Assembly (NCBI GenBank): GCA_964478545.1
Contig: CAYZIS010000005.1
Location: 62,001-126,000, forward strand
Direction of reading: 5' to 3'
DNA length: 64,000 nucleotides
Origin: DQWO01 sp964478545
GTDB lineage: Bacteria; Desulfobacterota; Anaeroferrophillalia; Anaeroferrophillales; Anaeroferrophillaceae
Part shown: in pieces, positions 41,378 to 50,698 of the stretch
Position numbering within the stretch: position 1 is the first letter of the stretch
Layout of the letters: every line of letters begins with the position of its first letter
Translations under genes and position numbers: made by a program
Notes under the pieces: model-generated
Told to the model about the DNA's origin: nothing
Database searches by the model: none
Seen by the model: only the letters and a program-made list of their open reading frames with translations

Positions 41378-41894
41378 ACAACTCTTTCTCGTTTTACTAT
41401 ACTTTATCGCCGGGCTTTTCTTATCGGTTTTGCAATCATCAGTTTTTCCACGCCTGGGATTCTCCAACATTTCTCCTGATTTGCATTATGTCTTAATTAT
41501 TTCCCTGCCGGTTGCTTTCCCGGTTTGGCTTGGAACCATAGTCGCCATTGTTCTGGGCATCATGAGCGATACTTTCCTGTTAAACAGTATCGGTTTGCAT
41601 GCTATCGGTTTTCTCTGTTTCTACTATATTCTTGTCTACCTGCAGCAAACCGTTTATTTTGACCACCTGCTTTTTAAAGCATTCATGGCCGGCCTGGGAC
41701 ATTTCACCCTGTTTTTTCTGCTGCAGGTTTTCTTTGTTGAACATAATACCCGGACCGCGCACTTTCACCTTGCCAGTGGCATGGTTGCTGCGTTAGCCAC
41801 CAGTATTTTTGCTATACCGTTACTGTATGTCCTGCAAACCTTCAGTGAAGGAATTCCCATACATAAAAGACTTACCTCCTCTACCAAATTCTGA
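41367..41894 (+). CDS. mreD: Rod-shape-determining protein MreD
   Basis: A small inner-membrane protein of 175 aa with about five membrane segments. Sequence conservation is low in this family, but LGIMSDTFLLNSIGLHAIGF in the middle is the characteristic part. Position between mreC and mrdA, and overlap with mreC, support the assignment. Confidence 0.9.
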   Translation: MSSKQLFLVLLYFIAGLFLSVLQSSVFPRLGFSNISPDLHYVLIISLPVAFPVWLGTIVAIVLGIMSDTFLLNSIGLHAIGFLCFYYILVYLQQTVYFDHLLFKAFMAGLGHFTLFFLLQVFFVEHNTRTAHFHLASGMVAALATSIFAIPLLYVLQTFSEGIPIHKRLTSSTKF

Positions 41895-41955
41895 TGGCAG
41901 AACCTGCCGTGGCTTAAAAAAAACTTTTCAAGAAAGTGAAACACCTATAATCTAA

Positions 41956-43791
41956 ATGTCGGTTCTAGATCTCAAAGCTAAACAGGATCAAATAAACAAG
42001 AACGGTAAAATCATCCTTTTGATTATTGCTTTTGCCGGCAGCCTGTTACTGATACGTTTATGGTATCTGCAGGTAATAAAAGGAGAATACTTTAACCAGC
42101 TTTCAAAAAACAATCATATCAGAGTTCGGCGGATCCGGGCTTTACGAGGTATTATTTATGACCGTAAACAGAAAATCCTTGCCGACAACCATCCCGGATT
42201 CAACCTCAGTATCATTCCGGAGAACATCAGCAATATAGAAGTGGTCAGCACTGAGCTAAGCAAATACCTGGCCGACCTTGACCAAAAAGATATCATCCGC
42301 CGTTTTAATATCACTCCCACCCATCTCAAATATCGACCACTGAAAATCAGGAACAACCTGACCCGTGATGAACTGGCTTTGCTGGAAGCTCACAAAGTTG
42401 ACCTGCCAGGCATGCTTATTGAGGTGGAACCCATCCGCAATTATCCTTTTGACCAGCAATGCGCCCATCTGATCGGATACCAGGGATTTATCAATGAGCA
42501 GGAGCTAAAACAGCTATCCTATGCCTCCTACTATCCTGATGACCTGGTTGGCCGCTCCGGCATTGAAGCCCAATATGAAGAGTTATTGTGTGGTACCGAT
42601 GGCAAAAGGCAGGTTGAAGTCAATGCCGTGGGGCGGGAGTTCCATTCACGCGTCAGCAAGCCGGCCATCGCCGGAGGCAACATCACTTTAACCATTGATA
42701 TCGAATTGCAATCCTACATCCATGAACTGATGAAAGATATGGTTGGCAGTGTCGTTGCTATTAATCCTCATACGGGTGAAATCCTGGCAATGGTCAGCAC
42801 CCCATCTTTTTCCAATAATCTTTTTGCCACCCGGATCAGCCAGGAAGATTGGCGGAAAATAAGCGGTGACCCTTTGCATCCCCTGCAAAACCGGGCCATT
42901 CAGGGTCAATATCCACCCGGTTCAACCTTTAAAGTTATCATGGCAGCAGCGGCCCTGGAAGATAATATTGTCACCTCGGAAACGGTTTTCACGTGCGTTG
43001 GCTACTATAAACTGGGCAACAGTAAGTTTCGCTGCTGGAACAAATACGGCCATGGGAAAGTCAACCTGAGCCGTTCACTGAAGGAATCATGTGATGTCTA
43101 CTATTATAACCTGGCCTGCAAAATGCCTATTGACCGGATTGCCCACTACTGCTCCCTATTTGGTCTTGGGGAAAAATGCGGCATTAATCTTCCTCATGAA
43201 AAAGCAGGATTTATTCCCACTTCTTCCTGGAAGTTAAAACATTTTCACGACCAGTGGTACCGGGGAGAAACCTTGTCCACCGCCATTGGTCAGGGATATG
43301 TTCTAACTACACCGCTGCAAATGGCCGCGGTTTATGTTCCATTCGCCAACGGCGGCACCTATTACCGCCCACAGTTAATCGCCGAAATTACTGACCCCCT
43401 TTCCGGTGAAAAACAACGAATTCACCACAAAGGTCATCGGATTCCCATTGACTCAAAATATTTTGAACTGATTCGTCAAGCATTATGGCGGGTTGTTAAT
43501 GAGAATCATGGCACAGCACACAAATCAAAAATCACTGAACCGGGATGGGAAATGGCAGGGAAAACCGGCACAGCTCAGGTTGTATCGCAACCGGCAGAAA
43601 AGCTTAAAAGTAAAAAAGAGCTTCCCTGGAAATTTCGCGATCATGCCTGGTTTGTTGGTTTTGCTCCCTTTCGTGACCCCAGCATTGTCATTTCAGTGGT
43701 AATAGAACATGGGAAGCATGGCGGCAGCACGGCAGCACCCATTGTCAAACAGGCAATCATCCATTACTTGCAGAACCTGAAAAAGCCCTGA
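41956..43791 (+). CDS. mrdA: Penicillin-binding protein 2 (elongasome transpeptidase)
   Basis: A class B transpeptidase of 611 aa that crosslinks lateral wall peptidoglycan. One N-terminal membrane segment (about residues 17-37) precedes the dimerisation domain with LRGIIYDRKQKIL. The transpeptidase domain has the serine nucleophile in PPGSTFKV, the SxN-like SCDVYYYN and KTGTAQ. It lies in the mre operon and ends 4 nt before rodA. The distance to mreD is about 60 bp with a weak ribosome-binding site. Confidence 0.95.
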   Translation: MSVLDLKAKQDQINKNGKIILLIIAFAGSLLLIRLWYLQVIKGEYFNQLSKNNHIRVRRIRALRGIIYDRKQKILADNHPGFNLSIIPENISNIEVVSTELSKYLADLDQKDIIRRFNITPTHLKYRPLKIRNNLTRDELALLEAHKVDLPGMLIEVEPIRNYPFDQQCAHLIGYQGFINEQELKQLSYASYYPDDLVGRSGIEAQYEELLCGTDGKRQVEVNAVGREFHSRVSKPAIAGGNITLTIDIELQSYIHELMKDMVGSVVAINPHTGEILAMVSTPSFSNNLFATRISQEDWRKISGDPLHPLQNRAIQGQYPPGSTFKVIMAAAALEDNIVTSETVFTCVGYYKLGNSKFRCWNKYGHGKVNLSRSLKESCDVYYYNLACKMPIDRIAHYCSLFGLGEKCGINLPHEKAGFIPTSSWKLKHFHDQWYRGETLSTAIGQGYVLTTPLQMAAVYVPFANGGTYYRPQLIAEITDPLSGEKQRIHHKGHRIPIDSKYFELIRQALWRVVNENHGTAHKSKITEPGWEMAGKTGTAQVVSQPAEKLKSKKELPWKFRDHAWFVGFAPFRDPSIVISVVIEHGKHGGSTAAPIVKQAIIHYLQNLKKP

Positions 43792-43795
43792 GATT

Positions 43796-44905
43796 ATGTT
43801 ACAAATAGGAAAGAAAAAAATCAGTCGCCTGGATTTCGTCATCCTGCTCTTAATGGCCACTTTATTCAGCATCGGGATATTAACCATTTACAGTGCCACT
43901 TATGTTCCTGAAGTTTCTACCTGGCTGAGCCCGGTCAGTCGTCGGCAACTTATCTGGTTTATCATCGGACTTGCCGGCATGGGGCTTAGCTTTGCTATTG
44001 ACTATCGTTATTACCAAAAAATTTCTTATCTGGCCTACGGTTTGGCTATCCTGAGTCTTATTCTGGTATTGGTTGCCGGCAAAAGTGCCATGGGAGCTAA
44101 GAGATGGCTGGTGATAGCCGGTTTTACTTTTCAGCCGTCTGAATTAACCAAGCTGGCATTAATTGCTGCCCTGTCCCGTTTTTTTGCTGAACGACGTCTT
44201 GCACCACCATACAATCTGAAAGAACTGATAATTCCATTTACCATGGTAGTGATTCCCTTTCTCTTACTTTTGGAACAACCGGATCTCGGCACCGCTATGT
44301 TAGTTGCCCTGATTTCATTCAGCGTTATTTTTTATGCCGGCCTGACCAGAAAAACTATAGTAACTCTCTTTTTCGCTGCCGTTGCCTTGGCAGTCGGGGG
44401 CTGGCAGTTTCTTCATGACTACCAAAAAAAGCGTATTTTGACCTTCCTCAATCCTGAGCTTGACCCTTTGGGAAGTGGCTACCATATTGCCCAGTCTAAA
44501 ATAGCCATTGGCTCCGGAGGTCTTGCAGGCAAGGGTTTTTTAAAAGGAACCCAGAATTTACTCCATTTCCTTCCCGAGCAACATACAGATTTCATCTTTT
44601 CCGTGTATGCCGAGCAATGGGGATTTTGGGGCTCTGCCCTGCTCATTATTCTCTTCATGCTTTTTCTGCTCCGCAGCTTAATTATCAGTCAGGAAGCAAA
44701 AGATCCTTTTGGCAGTTATCTGGCCATCGGCGTTACTGCAATTTTTTTCTGGCAGGTGTGCATTAATATCGGCATGGTTCTCGGTCTGATGCCAGTGGTA
44801 GGTATCCCCTTACCCTTGATAAGTTATGGCGGCACATCATTGTTGACCTCCATGATTCTCATTGGTATTCTGCTGAACATCCATTTTCGTAAACAACATT
44901 TTTAA
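43796..44905 (+). CDS. rodA: Peptidoglycan glycosyltransferase RodA (SEDS)
   Basis: A polytopic SEDS polymerase of 369 aa that works with PBP2. About ten membrane segments are visible. Conserved are GAKRWLVIAGFTFQPSE, LEQPDLGTAMLV and FLPEQHTDFIFSVYAEQWGF; the aspartate in HTDFIF is in the catalytic region. The C-terminal GIPLPLISYGGTSLL is the SEDS signature. Last gene of the mre operon. A family C and a family B repeat follow before radA. Confidence 0.96.
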   Translation: MLQIGKKKISRLDFVILLLMATLFSIGILTIYSATYVPEVSTWLSPVSRRQLIWFIIGLAGMGLSFAIDYRYYQKISYLAYGLAILSLILVLVAGKSAMGAKRWLVIAGFTFQPSELTKLALIAALSRFFAERRLAPPYNLKELIIPFTMVVIPFLLLLEQPDLGTAMLVALISFSVIFYAGLTRKTIVTLFFAAVALAVGGWQFLHDYQKKRILTFLNPELDPLGSGYHIAQSKIAIGSGGLAGKGFLKGTQNLLHFLPEQHTDFIFSVYAEQWGFWGSALLIILFMLFLLRSLIISQEAKDPFGSYLAIGVTAIFFWQVCINIGMVLGLMPVVGIPLPLISYGGTSLLTSMILIGILLNIHFRKQHF

Positions 44906-44958
44906 GGTGTAAGGTAGTCTGTACCAGGCACCCAATCCCAGCTTCTTTAACCTTAAGC

Positions 44959-45037
44959 CTCAACTTTTTGAGTTGTTCTAAAAAAAGCTGAAAAAAATTT
45001 ACCGGGATGTTCCGGCAATGCAAATCAGAAAATTGAG
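44959..45037. repeat. Family C inverted-repeat element, copy 4 (short, degenerate)
   Basis: Ends CTCAACTTTTTGAGTTG and ATCAGAAAATTGAG match the family C ends. The central part is shortened to about 50 bp and lacks the GCCTGCCGGCAGGC palindrome, but ACCGGGATGTTCCGGCAATG resembles the subterminal part of the 58131 copy. It lies just after rodA. Together with the adjoining family B copy it fills the 437-bp gap before radA. Confidence 0.6.
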
Positions 45038-45056
45038 TTAAACCATATACCGTATA

Positions 45057-45323
45057 CCTTTATCTTAGCAGTGTCCGGTTAGAAAGTTGCATACTGTCAA
45101 CCGGAGCTGATTTCAGCGCTTTTTGGCGCTCGATTGCCTGCTTTTCCAGCGGCTCATTACGCTAAAGTTGCCAAACTCGCCCTGTAGGGCTCAAACATGG
45201 CAACTTTCACGCTCCAATCGCCGGGAAAAGCAACGGCATCTCACGATGTCGCGCTTGAAACAGCACCAGTTGCCGATATTGAACACGACGCAAAAAGCAT
45301 ACCAGACAGTACTGCCTTTATCT
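45057..45323. repeat. Family B MITE-like element, copy 2, with 9-bp target duplication
   Basis: The element itself is 45066-45314 (249 bp). CCTTTATCT flanks it at 45057-45065 and 45315-45323. The left end TAGCAGTGTCCGGTTAG is well preserved; the right end (ACCAGACAGTACTG) has decayed by a few bases. It ends about 20 bp before the radA start codon, so it must have replaced or displaced the upstream control region of radA. Confidence 0.87.
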
Positions 45324-45342
45324 ATACAATTGGAAATTTATA

Positions 45343-46728
45343 ATGGCGAAAAAAAAGGCGAAAACCACTTTTTACTGTTCATCCTGCGGGCACCAGTCAC
45401 CAAAATGGCTGGGTAAATGCCCATCATGTCAATCATGGAATACCTTTGTTGAAGAACGTGAATCCCCGGATGAACCGACCACTTTTCCCGAACTGGCGAA
45501 CTTAAACAAGGGCAATCATCCACAACCATTAGCGGAAATCAAAAACACTCCTCCCATACAGGGGCAGAGCAAAATTGCCGAGTTTGACCGGGTACTCGGC
45601 GGTGGAATTGTACCCGGGGCCGTTACCCTGGTTGGTGGCGATCCGGGAATCGGCAAGTCGACCCTGCTGTTGGAAGTACTGGCCAATCTTTCCGCCAATG
45701 GTCAAAAAACCATGTATGTCACCGGTGAGGAATCACCCGGCCAGGTAAAACTGAGAAGTGAACGGCTGCAGATTGACGCCCCAACACTCTATTTACTGGC
45801 CGCCACGGAAGTGGGAACAATCATTGCGCATTCACTTGCACTGAAACCCAAAGCTCTGGTAATTGATTCCATTCAGACAGTTACCGCCCCGGAAAGCACA
45901 TCTCCCCCAGGCTCAGTATCTCAAATCCGCCAGGCAACCGCCCATTTGATCAACCTGGCAAAAACAACCGGTATCCCCCTGTTTCTCATCGGCCATGTGA
46001 CTAAAGAAGGCGCTATCGCCGGCCCCCGCATCCTGGAACATATGGTAGACACAGTTCTCTATTTTGAATCCGGAACTCAACACCCTTACCGCATCTTGCG
46101 AGCAGTTAAAAACCGGTTTGGTTCCACCAATGAAATTGGCGTCTTTGAAATGACCGGCAGCGGACTGCAAGGGGTGGACAGCCCGTCGCATATTTTTCTG
46201 GCCGAAAGACCAACAGATTTAGCTGGCTCCCTGGTCACTGCAACCATGGAAGGAACACGCCCGATTTTGACTGAAATTCAAGCACTGGTCTCCGGGTCAA
46301 CAATGGCTGGGATCCCCCGCCGAACCACCCTGGGAATCGATAAAGGTCGTGCTTCATTGATGATTGCCGTCCTGGAAAAACGACTGAATCTCCTTTTGGG
46401 AGACAAGGATATTTTTCTCAATGTTATCGGCGGACTGAAAATCATTGAACCGGCTATCGATCTGGGACTGATGGGGGCTATATTGTCAAGCTATCTGGAT
46501 AAAGCAATCCCTGCCACTACCCTGCTTTTGGGTGAAGTTGGGTTGGCCGGTGAAATTCGGCGAGTCAATTTCCTGGAACAACGTTTAAGTGAAGCCCATA
46601 AATTTGGATTTACCAAGGCAATAATCCCTAAAAATAATCTTGCTTCTGCCGATAAGATGACTATATCGGTAGCTGAGATCGACAATATCGACGAGCTGCC
46701 AGCCATTTTATTTCCGAAAAAGAATTGA
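45343..46728 (+). CDS. radA: DNA repair protein RadA (Sms)
   Basis: A 461-aa RecA-like ATPase and branch-migration helicase. A C4 zinc finger opens the protein (CSSCGHQSPKWLGKCPSC). Walker A is GGDPGIGKST near residue 105. The RadA-specific KNRFGSTNEIG motif follows, and the C-terminal Lon-like domain contains GEVGLAGEIRRV. Length is normal. The start lies just after a family B repeat. Confidence 0.96.
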   Translation: MAKKKAKTTFYCSSCGHQSPKWLGKCPSCQSWNTFVEERESPDEPTTFPELANLNKGNHPQPLAEIKNTPPIQGQSKIAEFDRVLGGGIVPGAVTLVGGDPGIGKSTLLLEVLANLSANGQKTMYVTGEESPGQVKLRSERLQIDAPTLYLLAATEVGTIIAHSLALKPKALVIDSIQTVTAPESTSPPGSVSQIRQATAHLINLAKTTGIPLFLIGHVTKEGAIAGPRILEHMVDTVLYFESGTQHPYRILRAVKNRFGSTNEIGVFEMTGSGLQGVDSPSHIFLAERPTDLAGSLVTATMEGTRPILTEIQALVSGSTMAGIPRRTTLGIDKGRASLMIAVLEKRLNLLLGDKDIFLNVIGGLKIIEPAIDLGLMGAILSSYLDKAIPATTLLLGEVGLAGEIRRVNFLEQRLSEAHKFGFTKAIIPKNNLASADKMTISVAEIDNIDELPAILFPKKN

Positions 46729-46733
46729 AAACC

Positions 46734-48137
46734 ATGACCACAAACAAATCAATCATGTCCGCACTTTTAGTACTTTTCAGCTGCAATCTGATGCTATTCG
46801 GCGGGGCTTTAATCAGCCATGCCCGGCCTCAAGCGCCAATAATTGGAGCTCAGATATCAATTCTTAAACCTCAGACCCAGGAGGAACGTCGTTACCTCTT
46901 CGCCCAACTACGTACCAGCGGTTTCAATACCATTATTGTGCGGGTTTTCCAGAACTGTTCCGATCGTTATCACCATATTGGTAAACTGAGTATTACAACT
47001 CCAAAAGAAGGAGTGTATTTTGAGACCAGCCTGGCACCAGTCATCAGGAACCTGCTGCCAGATATCTGCCAGGACGCCCATGCTGAAGGATTACAGATTT
47101 TTGCCTGGATGACCACTTTACATGCCAATTACCTTCATAAACTACTCCCTAAAGTTTACAATTATAACCTTCAAAGCCGGGAATACCAGCCCACAGAGAC
47201 CCTTGATCCGACAGCACATGAAAACCAGGAATTTCTCAGCGCTCTTTATCGCGATCTGGCAGCCAACCCTATAGATGGCATTATGTTTCAGGATGACCTG
47301 GAGCTCAAACATACAGAAGGATTCCATCCCAAACAGGACGGGAAAGGTTTTTATCCAGAGCCGGCCGCTCTCTATAATTTTACGGTGAACAAAAACGGGA
47401 TTACCGGTTACAAAACGACATTCTTGAAATGGAGCAACAACAAAGCCAGAGCATTACAAAACCTGAGCAACGCCATCATGGCCGCCTGCCGTCAAGTCAA
47501 CCAGAACCTTATTTTTGCCCAGAACATCCACTATGAAACCCTGCTCAATCCCCAATGGGGTAAGGCATGGTTTGCCGAAATACCTGAGGTTCTGAGTTCT
47601 TCAACCGCAGACTATTTCTTTGTTATGGCCTATCAACAACAAATCAGCCGGGAGTTGAATATTACCGCAGAAACTGAGCTTGAAGAGCTGATGCAAAGAT
47701 TATTTACAGCAGGAAATATCCTGGAGAGGGATAATCAGCAGGTTGTTTTCAAATTACAGACCGTTGACTGGAAAAATGGAAATCCTTTATCCAGCAGGAA
47801 GATAAGCAGTTTACTGCAGCTACTAAAAAAAAGCCGTCGGAACTCGGTGATTATGATGCCCTATAACGAAAATCTTTTTGCGCATTCTATTGGCGCTTTT
47901 TCCGCCCGTCAACCAACCTTGACGTCAAATAAAAACAATGATAGCTTATTACCCCGATGGGCAGAATCGGGACACAATGTCAGCAATAATGTTACTGGTG
48001 GAATAGGAGCCAACAAATGGCAGGCTGAATACCTGGCCACCCCGAGCTTCCACCAACTCACGACCGACAATATCCTGCAGTCGCCAGTCACCACCTTTAA
48101 CCAGGATATCCGGTTCAAGCAGAGCAATGAGCTTTAA
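46734..48137 (+). CDS. PgaB C-terminal-like glycoside hydrolase (GH153 type), secreted
   Basis: A 467-aa protein with a signal peptide (about residues 1-30, ending SHA) followed by a TIM-barrel-like domain. Key stretches are SGFNTIIVRVFQ, LQIFAWMTTLHANY, the acidic DGIMFQDDLEL and YFFVMAYQQQ. They resemble the C-terminal hydrolase domain of PgaB, which acts on partly deacetylated poly-beta-1,6-GlcNAc. The N-terminal deacetylase domain of PgaB is absent. The last 60 or so residues are read antisense to rfaE2 and probably are not part of the domain. It follows radA by 5 nt. No pga synthase gene is near. Confidence 0.72.
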   Translation: MTTNKSIMSALLVLFSCNLMLFGGALISHARPQAPIIGAQISILKPQTQEERRYLFAQLRTSGFNTIIVRVFQNCSDRYHHIGKLSITTPKEGVYFETSLAPVIRNLLPDICQDAHAEGLQIFAWMTTLHANYLHKLLPKVYNYNLQSREYQPTETLDPTAHENQEFLSALYRDLAANPIDGIMFQDDLELKHTEGFHPKQDGKGFYPEPAALYNFTVNKNGITGYKTTFLKWSNNKARALQNLSNAIMAACRQVNQNLIFAQNIHYETLLNPQWGKAWFAEIPEVLSSSTADYFFVMAYQQQISRELNITAETELEELMQRLFTAGNILERDNQQVVFKLQTVDWKNGNPLSSRKISSLLQLLKKSRRNSVIMMPYNENLFAHSIGAFSARQPTLTSNKNNDSLLPRWAESGHNVSNNVTGGIGANKWQAEYLATPSFHQLTTDNILQSPVTTFNQDIRFKQSNEL

Positions 48138-48452
48138 GGGATCAGGATCATCAAAGATGGTCACATAATCCACCCAGCGGAGAGCGGCCAGCATAATACT
48201 GCGAATATTCTGGTCGAAAATGGGCCTGCCATTCCCTTTAAGCCGGCGCACTGACTGGTCAGAATTCATGGCAACTACCAGCGCATCACCTAAAGCCCGT
48301 GCCTGCTCCAGATAGCTGACATGGCCGGGGTGCAGCAGGTCAAAACAACCATTGGTAAAAACAACTTTTTTCCCGTCCTGCTGTATTTTCCGCAGCTGTT
48401 CCTTCAGCAGGACGGTCGATATAATATGATTTTTCAACGTGTCTGTATTCAT
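47949..48452 (-). CDS. rfaE2: D-glycero-beta-D-manno-heptose 1-phosphate adenylyltransferase (RfaE2/HldE C-domain)
   Basis: A 167-aa nucleotidyltransferase for ADP-heptose synthesis in LPS inner core. FTNGCFDLLHPGHVSYLEQA contains the HxGH motif (HPGH), VAMNSDQSVRRLKG follows, and the end SYSTSNIIADIV is typical. ATG at 48452 matches the usual N terminus; the open frame further upstream runs into a repeat. The kinase domain of full HldE is absent, so this is the split RfaE2 form. The 3' end overlaps the hydrolase gene on the other strand by 189 nt. Confidence 0.92.
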   Translation of the reverse strand: MNTDTLKNHIISTVLLKEQLRKIQQDGKKVVFTNGCFDLLHPGHVSYLEQARALGDALVVAMNSDQSVRRLKGNGRPIFDQNIRSIMLAALRWVDYVTIFDDPDPLKLIALLEPDILVKGGDWRLQDIVGRELVEARGGQVFSLPFVGSYSTSNIIADIVSRFCPSG

Positions 48453-48491
48453 TAGATATGTTCCCGGAGAACTGGCAATTGATTTAAATTT

Positions 48492-48644
48492 TGATGGCTT
48501 CGTAAAAACTTCATCTCCTTCGTTATGCTGCAACCTTCGTCATTACAACGTACTGTCAGTACGCCTCATGACTCAGGTTTTGCCTGCCTCAAATATGAAG
48601 CTTTTACTGTGCCATCGGTTTAGAAACTTTTTACGAAAGCATCA
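48492..48644. repeat. Family A inverted-repeat element, short form (153 bp)
   Basis: Ends TGATGGCTTCGTAAAAA and TTTTTACGAAAGCATCA form a 17-bp inverted repeat with one mismatch. Both flanks match the long copies at 10892 and 15175, but the nested block bounded by GGGGGACACCAT is absent; a short unrelated ACTCAGGTTTTGCC stands at that point. It occupies most of the divergent promoter space between rfaE2 and the HD-GYP gene. Confidence 0.82.
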
Positions 48645-48671
48645 TATTTTAACTTGGAATGGTTATTTAAA

Positions 48672-49697
48672 ATGGAATTAAAAGAGAAAAAGATTCTTAT
48701 CGTTGATGATGAAGAAGATATCCGTGAGATCCTGGTTGATTCTCTGGAAAGCCTCGACTATCAGACCTGCACCGCGGCTGACGGAGAGGAGGCAATTGAA
48801 ATAATCAAACAAAAACATGATGAACTTGTGGCCATCATCTGCGATTTAAAAATGCCAAAAGTATCGGGGGATCAAGTAGTCAATTTTGTCGCCCAGGAAC
48901 ACCCGATCATCCCAATTATTATTCTCAGTGGTTTTTCCCAACTGGACATGGCTCTTGATCATATCCGCATGGGAGCCTTTGATTACATGTCAAAACCGTT
49001 TAAAGTTAAAGAACTGGCTTTGATCGTAAAACGGGCACTGGAATTCCGAGCATTAAAAGAGGAAAAGGCCCGTTACCAGGAGTTCCTGGAAGCCCGGGTC
49101 AAGGAAATTACCACCAAGCTGAATAACAGCGTCATCCAAACCGTCGGTTCACTGATCATGGCCATCGAAGAAAAAGGCAAGTATACCCGTGGCCACTCAC
49201 ATCGGGTCGCGTTTTATGCTTCCATGGTTGCCCAAACCATGAATCTCAGCAATGAAGAAAAGAAGGAGCTTGAATATGCTGCCCTGCTTCATGATGTGGG
49301 TAAAATCGGCATCAGCGAACATATATTGAACAAACCGGGAAAATTAAATAATGTCGAATATGAAGTGATTAAAAATCATCCTTCCAAGGGAGTCAAAATT
49401 CTTGAGCCATTAAAATTCCTTGAAGAGATTCTGCCGATCATTGAAGCCCATCACGAGCGCTACGACGGCAAAGGATATCCCCATGGATTGATTCATGAAC
49501 AGATCCCCATAATGTCCCGGATTATCGGCGTTTGTGATGCTTACGATGCCATGACTTCGGAGCGTTCCTACCGCCAACCCTTGGCCAAAGAAATCGCCCT
49601 TGAAGAAGTAAAAAACGGATCAGGAAGTCAGTTTGATCCTACGGTGGTACAGGCATTTATTACCACCTACGACTCGATCCTCAGTGAAATCACCTAA
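48672..49697 (+). CDS. Response regulator with HD-GYP domain
   Basis: A 341-aa two-domain regulator. The N-terminal receiver has the acidic pair in VDDEED and the phospho-acceptor D58 in ICDLKMP; the lysine lies in MSKPFK. The C-terminal HD-GYP domain has LLHDVGKIGI and the full HHERYDGKGYP, so it is expected to hydrolyse cyclic di-GMP. A helix (about 120-150) connects them. ATG at 48672 is used because it gives the standard receiver start. No sensor kinase is adjacent. Confidence 0.92.
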   Translation: MELKEKKILIVDDEEDIREILVDSLESLDYQTCTAADGEEAIEIIKQKHDELVAIICDLKMPKVSGDQVVNFVAQEHPIIPIIILSGFSQLDMALDHIRMGAFDYMSKPFKVKELALIVKRALEFRALKEEKARYQEFLEARVKEITTKLNNSVIQTVGSLIMAIEEKGKYTRGHSHRVAFYASMVAQTMNLSNEEKKELEYAALLHDVGKIGISEHILNKPGKLNNVEYEVIKNHPSKGVKILEPLKFLEEILPIIEAHHERYDGKGYPHGLIHEQIPIMSRIIGVCDAYDAMTSERSYRQPLAKEIALEEVKNGSGSQFDPTVVQAFITTYDSILSEIT

Positions 49698-50167
49698 GGG
49701 TTCGCTCATACCCATTCACCCTCATCAGCGTATTGCAGCTGAAATTCACAATTTCCCAGTTTTCTCGGGGATGCAATCAAAGCCAGAATCGTTCGATTTT
49801 CATTATTCATCATGGAATCATTCATCCTTTTTTATTCTTTTGCTATCTTTATGATACCGTATGATACCGTCAGGAAAATGTCAACTCAGATACTCGCACT
49901 TCCGGTTGAAATCATCGGAGAAACCTGAAAAAACCGTGAACTATATAGTGTTCGTCCGGAAACGTCTATTTCCTGATGAACGCTTTCAGCGATCAGCAAT
50001 CAGCTTTCAGTAAAATATCGAAAAATAACTGATTAAGCTGAGAGCTAAAGGCTGACAGCTAACAGCCCATCCAGAAACATTAGTTTCCGGATGGAAACTA
50101 CATAGCACTTTCTTTTTTCAGCCAAGTCCTTTATATTGAGTCATTGAGAGCAAAAGGAAAACCAATC
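49698..50167. other. Gene-free spacer with a 165-bp inverted-repeat element
   Basis: Arms 49941-49963 (CTATATAGTGTTCGTCCGG on) and 50083-50105 (GTTTCCGGATGGAAACTAC on) are imperfect inverted repeats, about 19 of 23 bases matching. The inside contains CAGCGATCAGCAATCAGC and tandem AGCT-like words; part of it (49970-50013) resembles 9357-9396. To the left, GTATGATACC is partly repeated in tandem (49850-49870). No gene or RNA is recognised. Confidence 0.55.
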
Positions 50168-50698
50168 ATGAATACCGAAGAACTGAAAAAGATCCAGATT
50201 GTCAAGGATGATATTACCCGTCTGCAAGTTGATGCCATTGTCAATGCCGCCAATGAAACTCTGCTGGGTGGCGGCGGAGTGGATGGAGCCATTCATCGGG
50301 CTGCCGGACCAGAATTGCTGGCTGAATGTCGAATGCTGAACGGCTGCCTTACCGGAGAGGCCAAAATTACGAAGGGGTATCATCTGCCAACTCATTATAT
50401 CATCCATACAGTTGGACCAATCTGGCATGGAGGGAATAACAATGAGTCAGAACTACTAAAAAAATGCTATCAAAATTCATTACTACTGGCGGAAAATCAT
50501 CACCTGAAAAGTATTGCATTCCCGGCTATCAGTACCGGAGTTTACCATTTTCCCATCAAACTGGCCTGTCAACTGGCCATGGAAACCATTATAGCTACAC
50601 TTCCCCAAACCCCGGTAATCCAGCAGGTAATCCTGGCCTGTTTTAACAATGAGATATATCACCTGTATGAACAATTAAAAACTGTGAATAACCTGTGA
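50168..50698 (+). CDS. Macro-domain protein (O-acetyl-ADP-ribose deacetylase type)
   Basis: A 176-aa single macro domain. VDAIVNAANETLLGGGGVDG is the ADP-ribose-binding and catalytic stretch, with N and D residues conserved as in MacroD/YmdB enzymes. IHTVGPIW and FPAISTGVYHFP complete the pocket. It should remove ADP-ribose from acetyl or protein substrates. ATG at 50168 has AAGGA at acceptable spacing. The neighbours give no hint about the partner ADP-ribosyltransferase. Confidence 0.92.
   Translation: MNTEELKKIQIVKDDITRLQVDAIVNAANETLLGGGGVDGAIHRAAGPELLAECRMLNGCLTGEAKITKGYHLPTHYIIHTVGPIWHGGNNNESELLKKCYQNSLLLAENHHLKSIAFPAISTGVYHFPIKLACQLAMETIIATLPQTPVIQQVILACFNNEIYHLYEQLKTVNNL

Noticed and set aside
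45123..45416. Open frame across the family B copy ahead of radA
   Set aside because: Similar frames arise in every copy of the repeat and none has a start site or a transposase motif.
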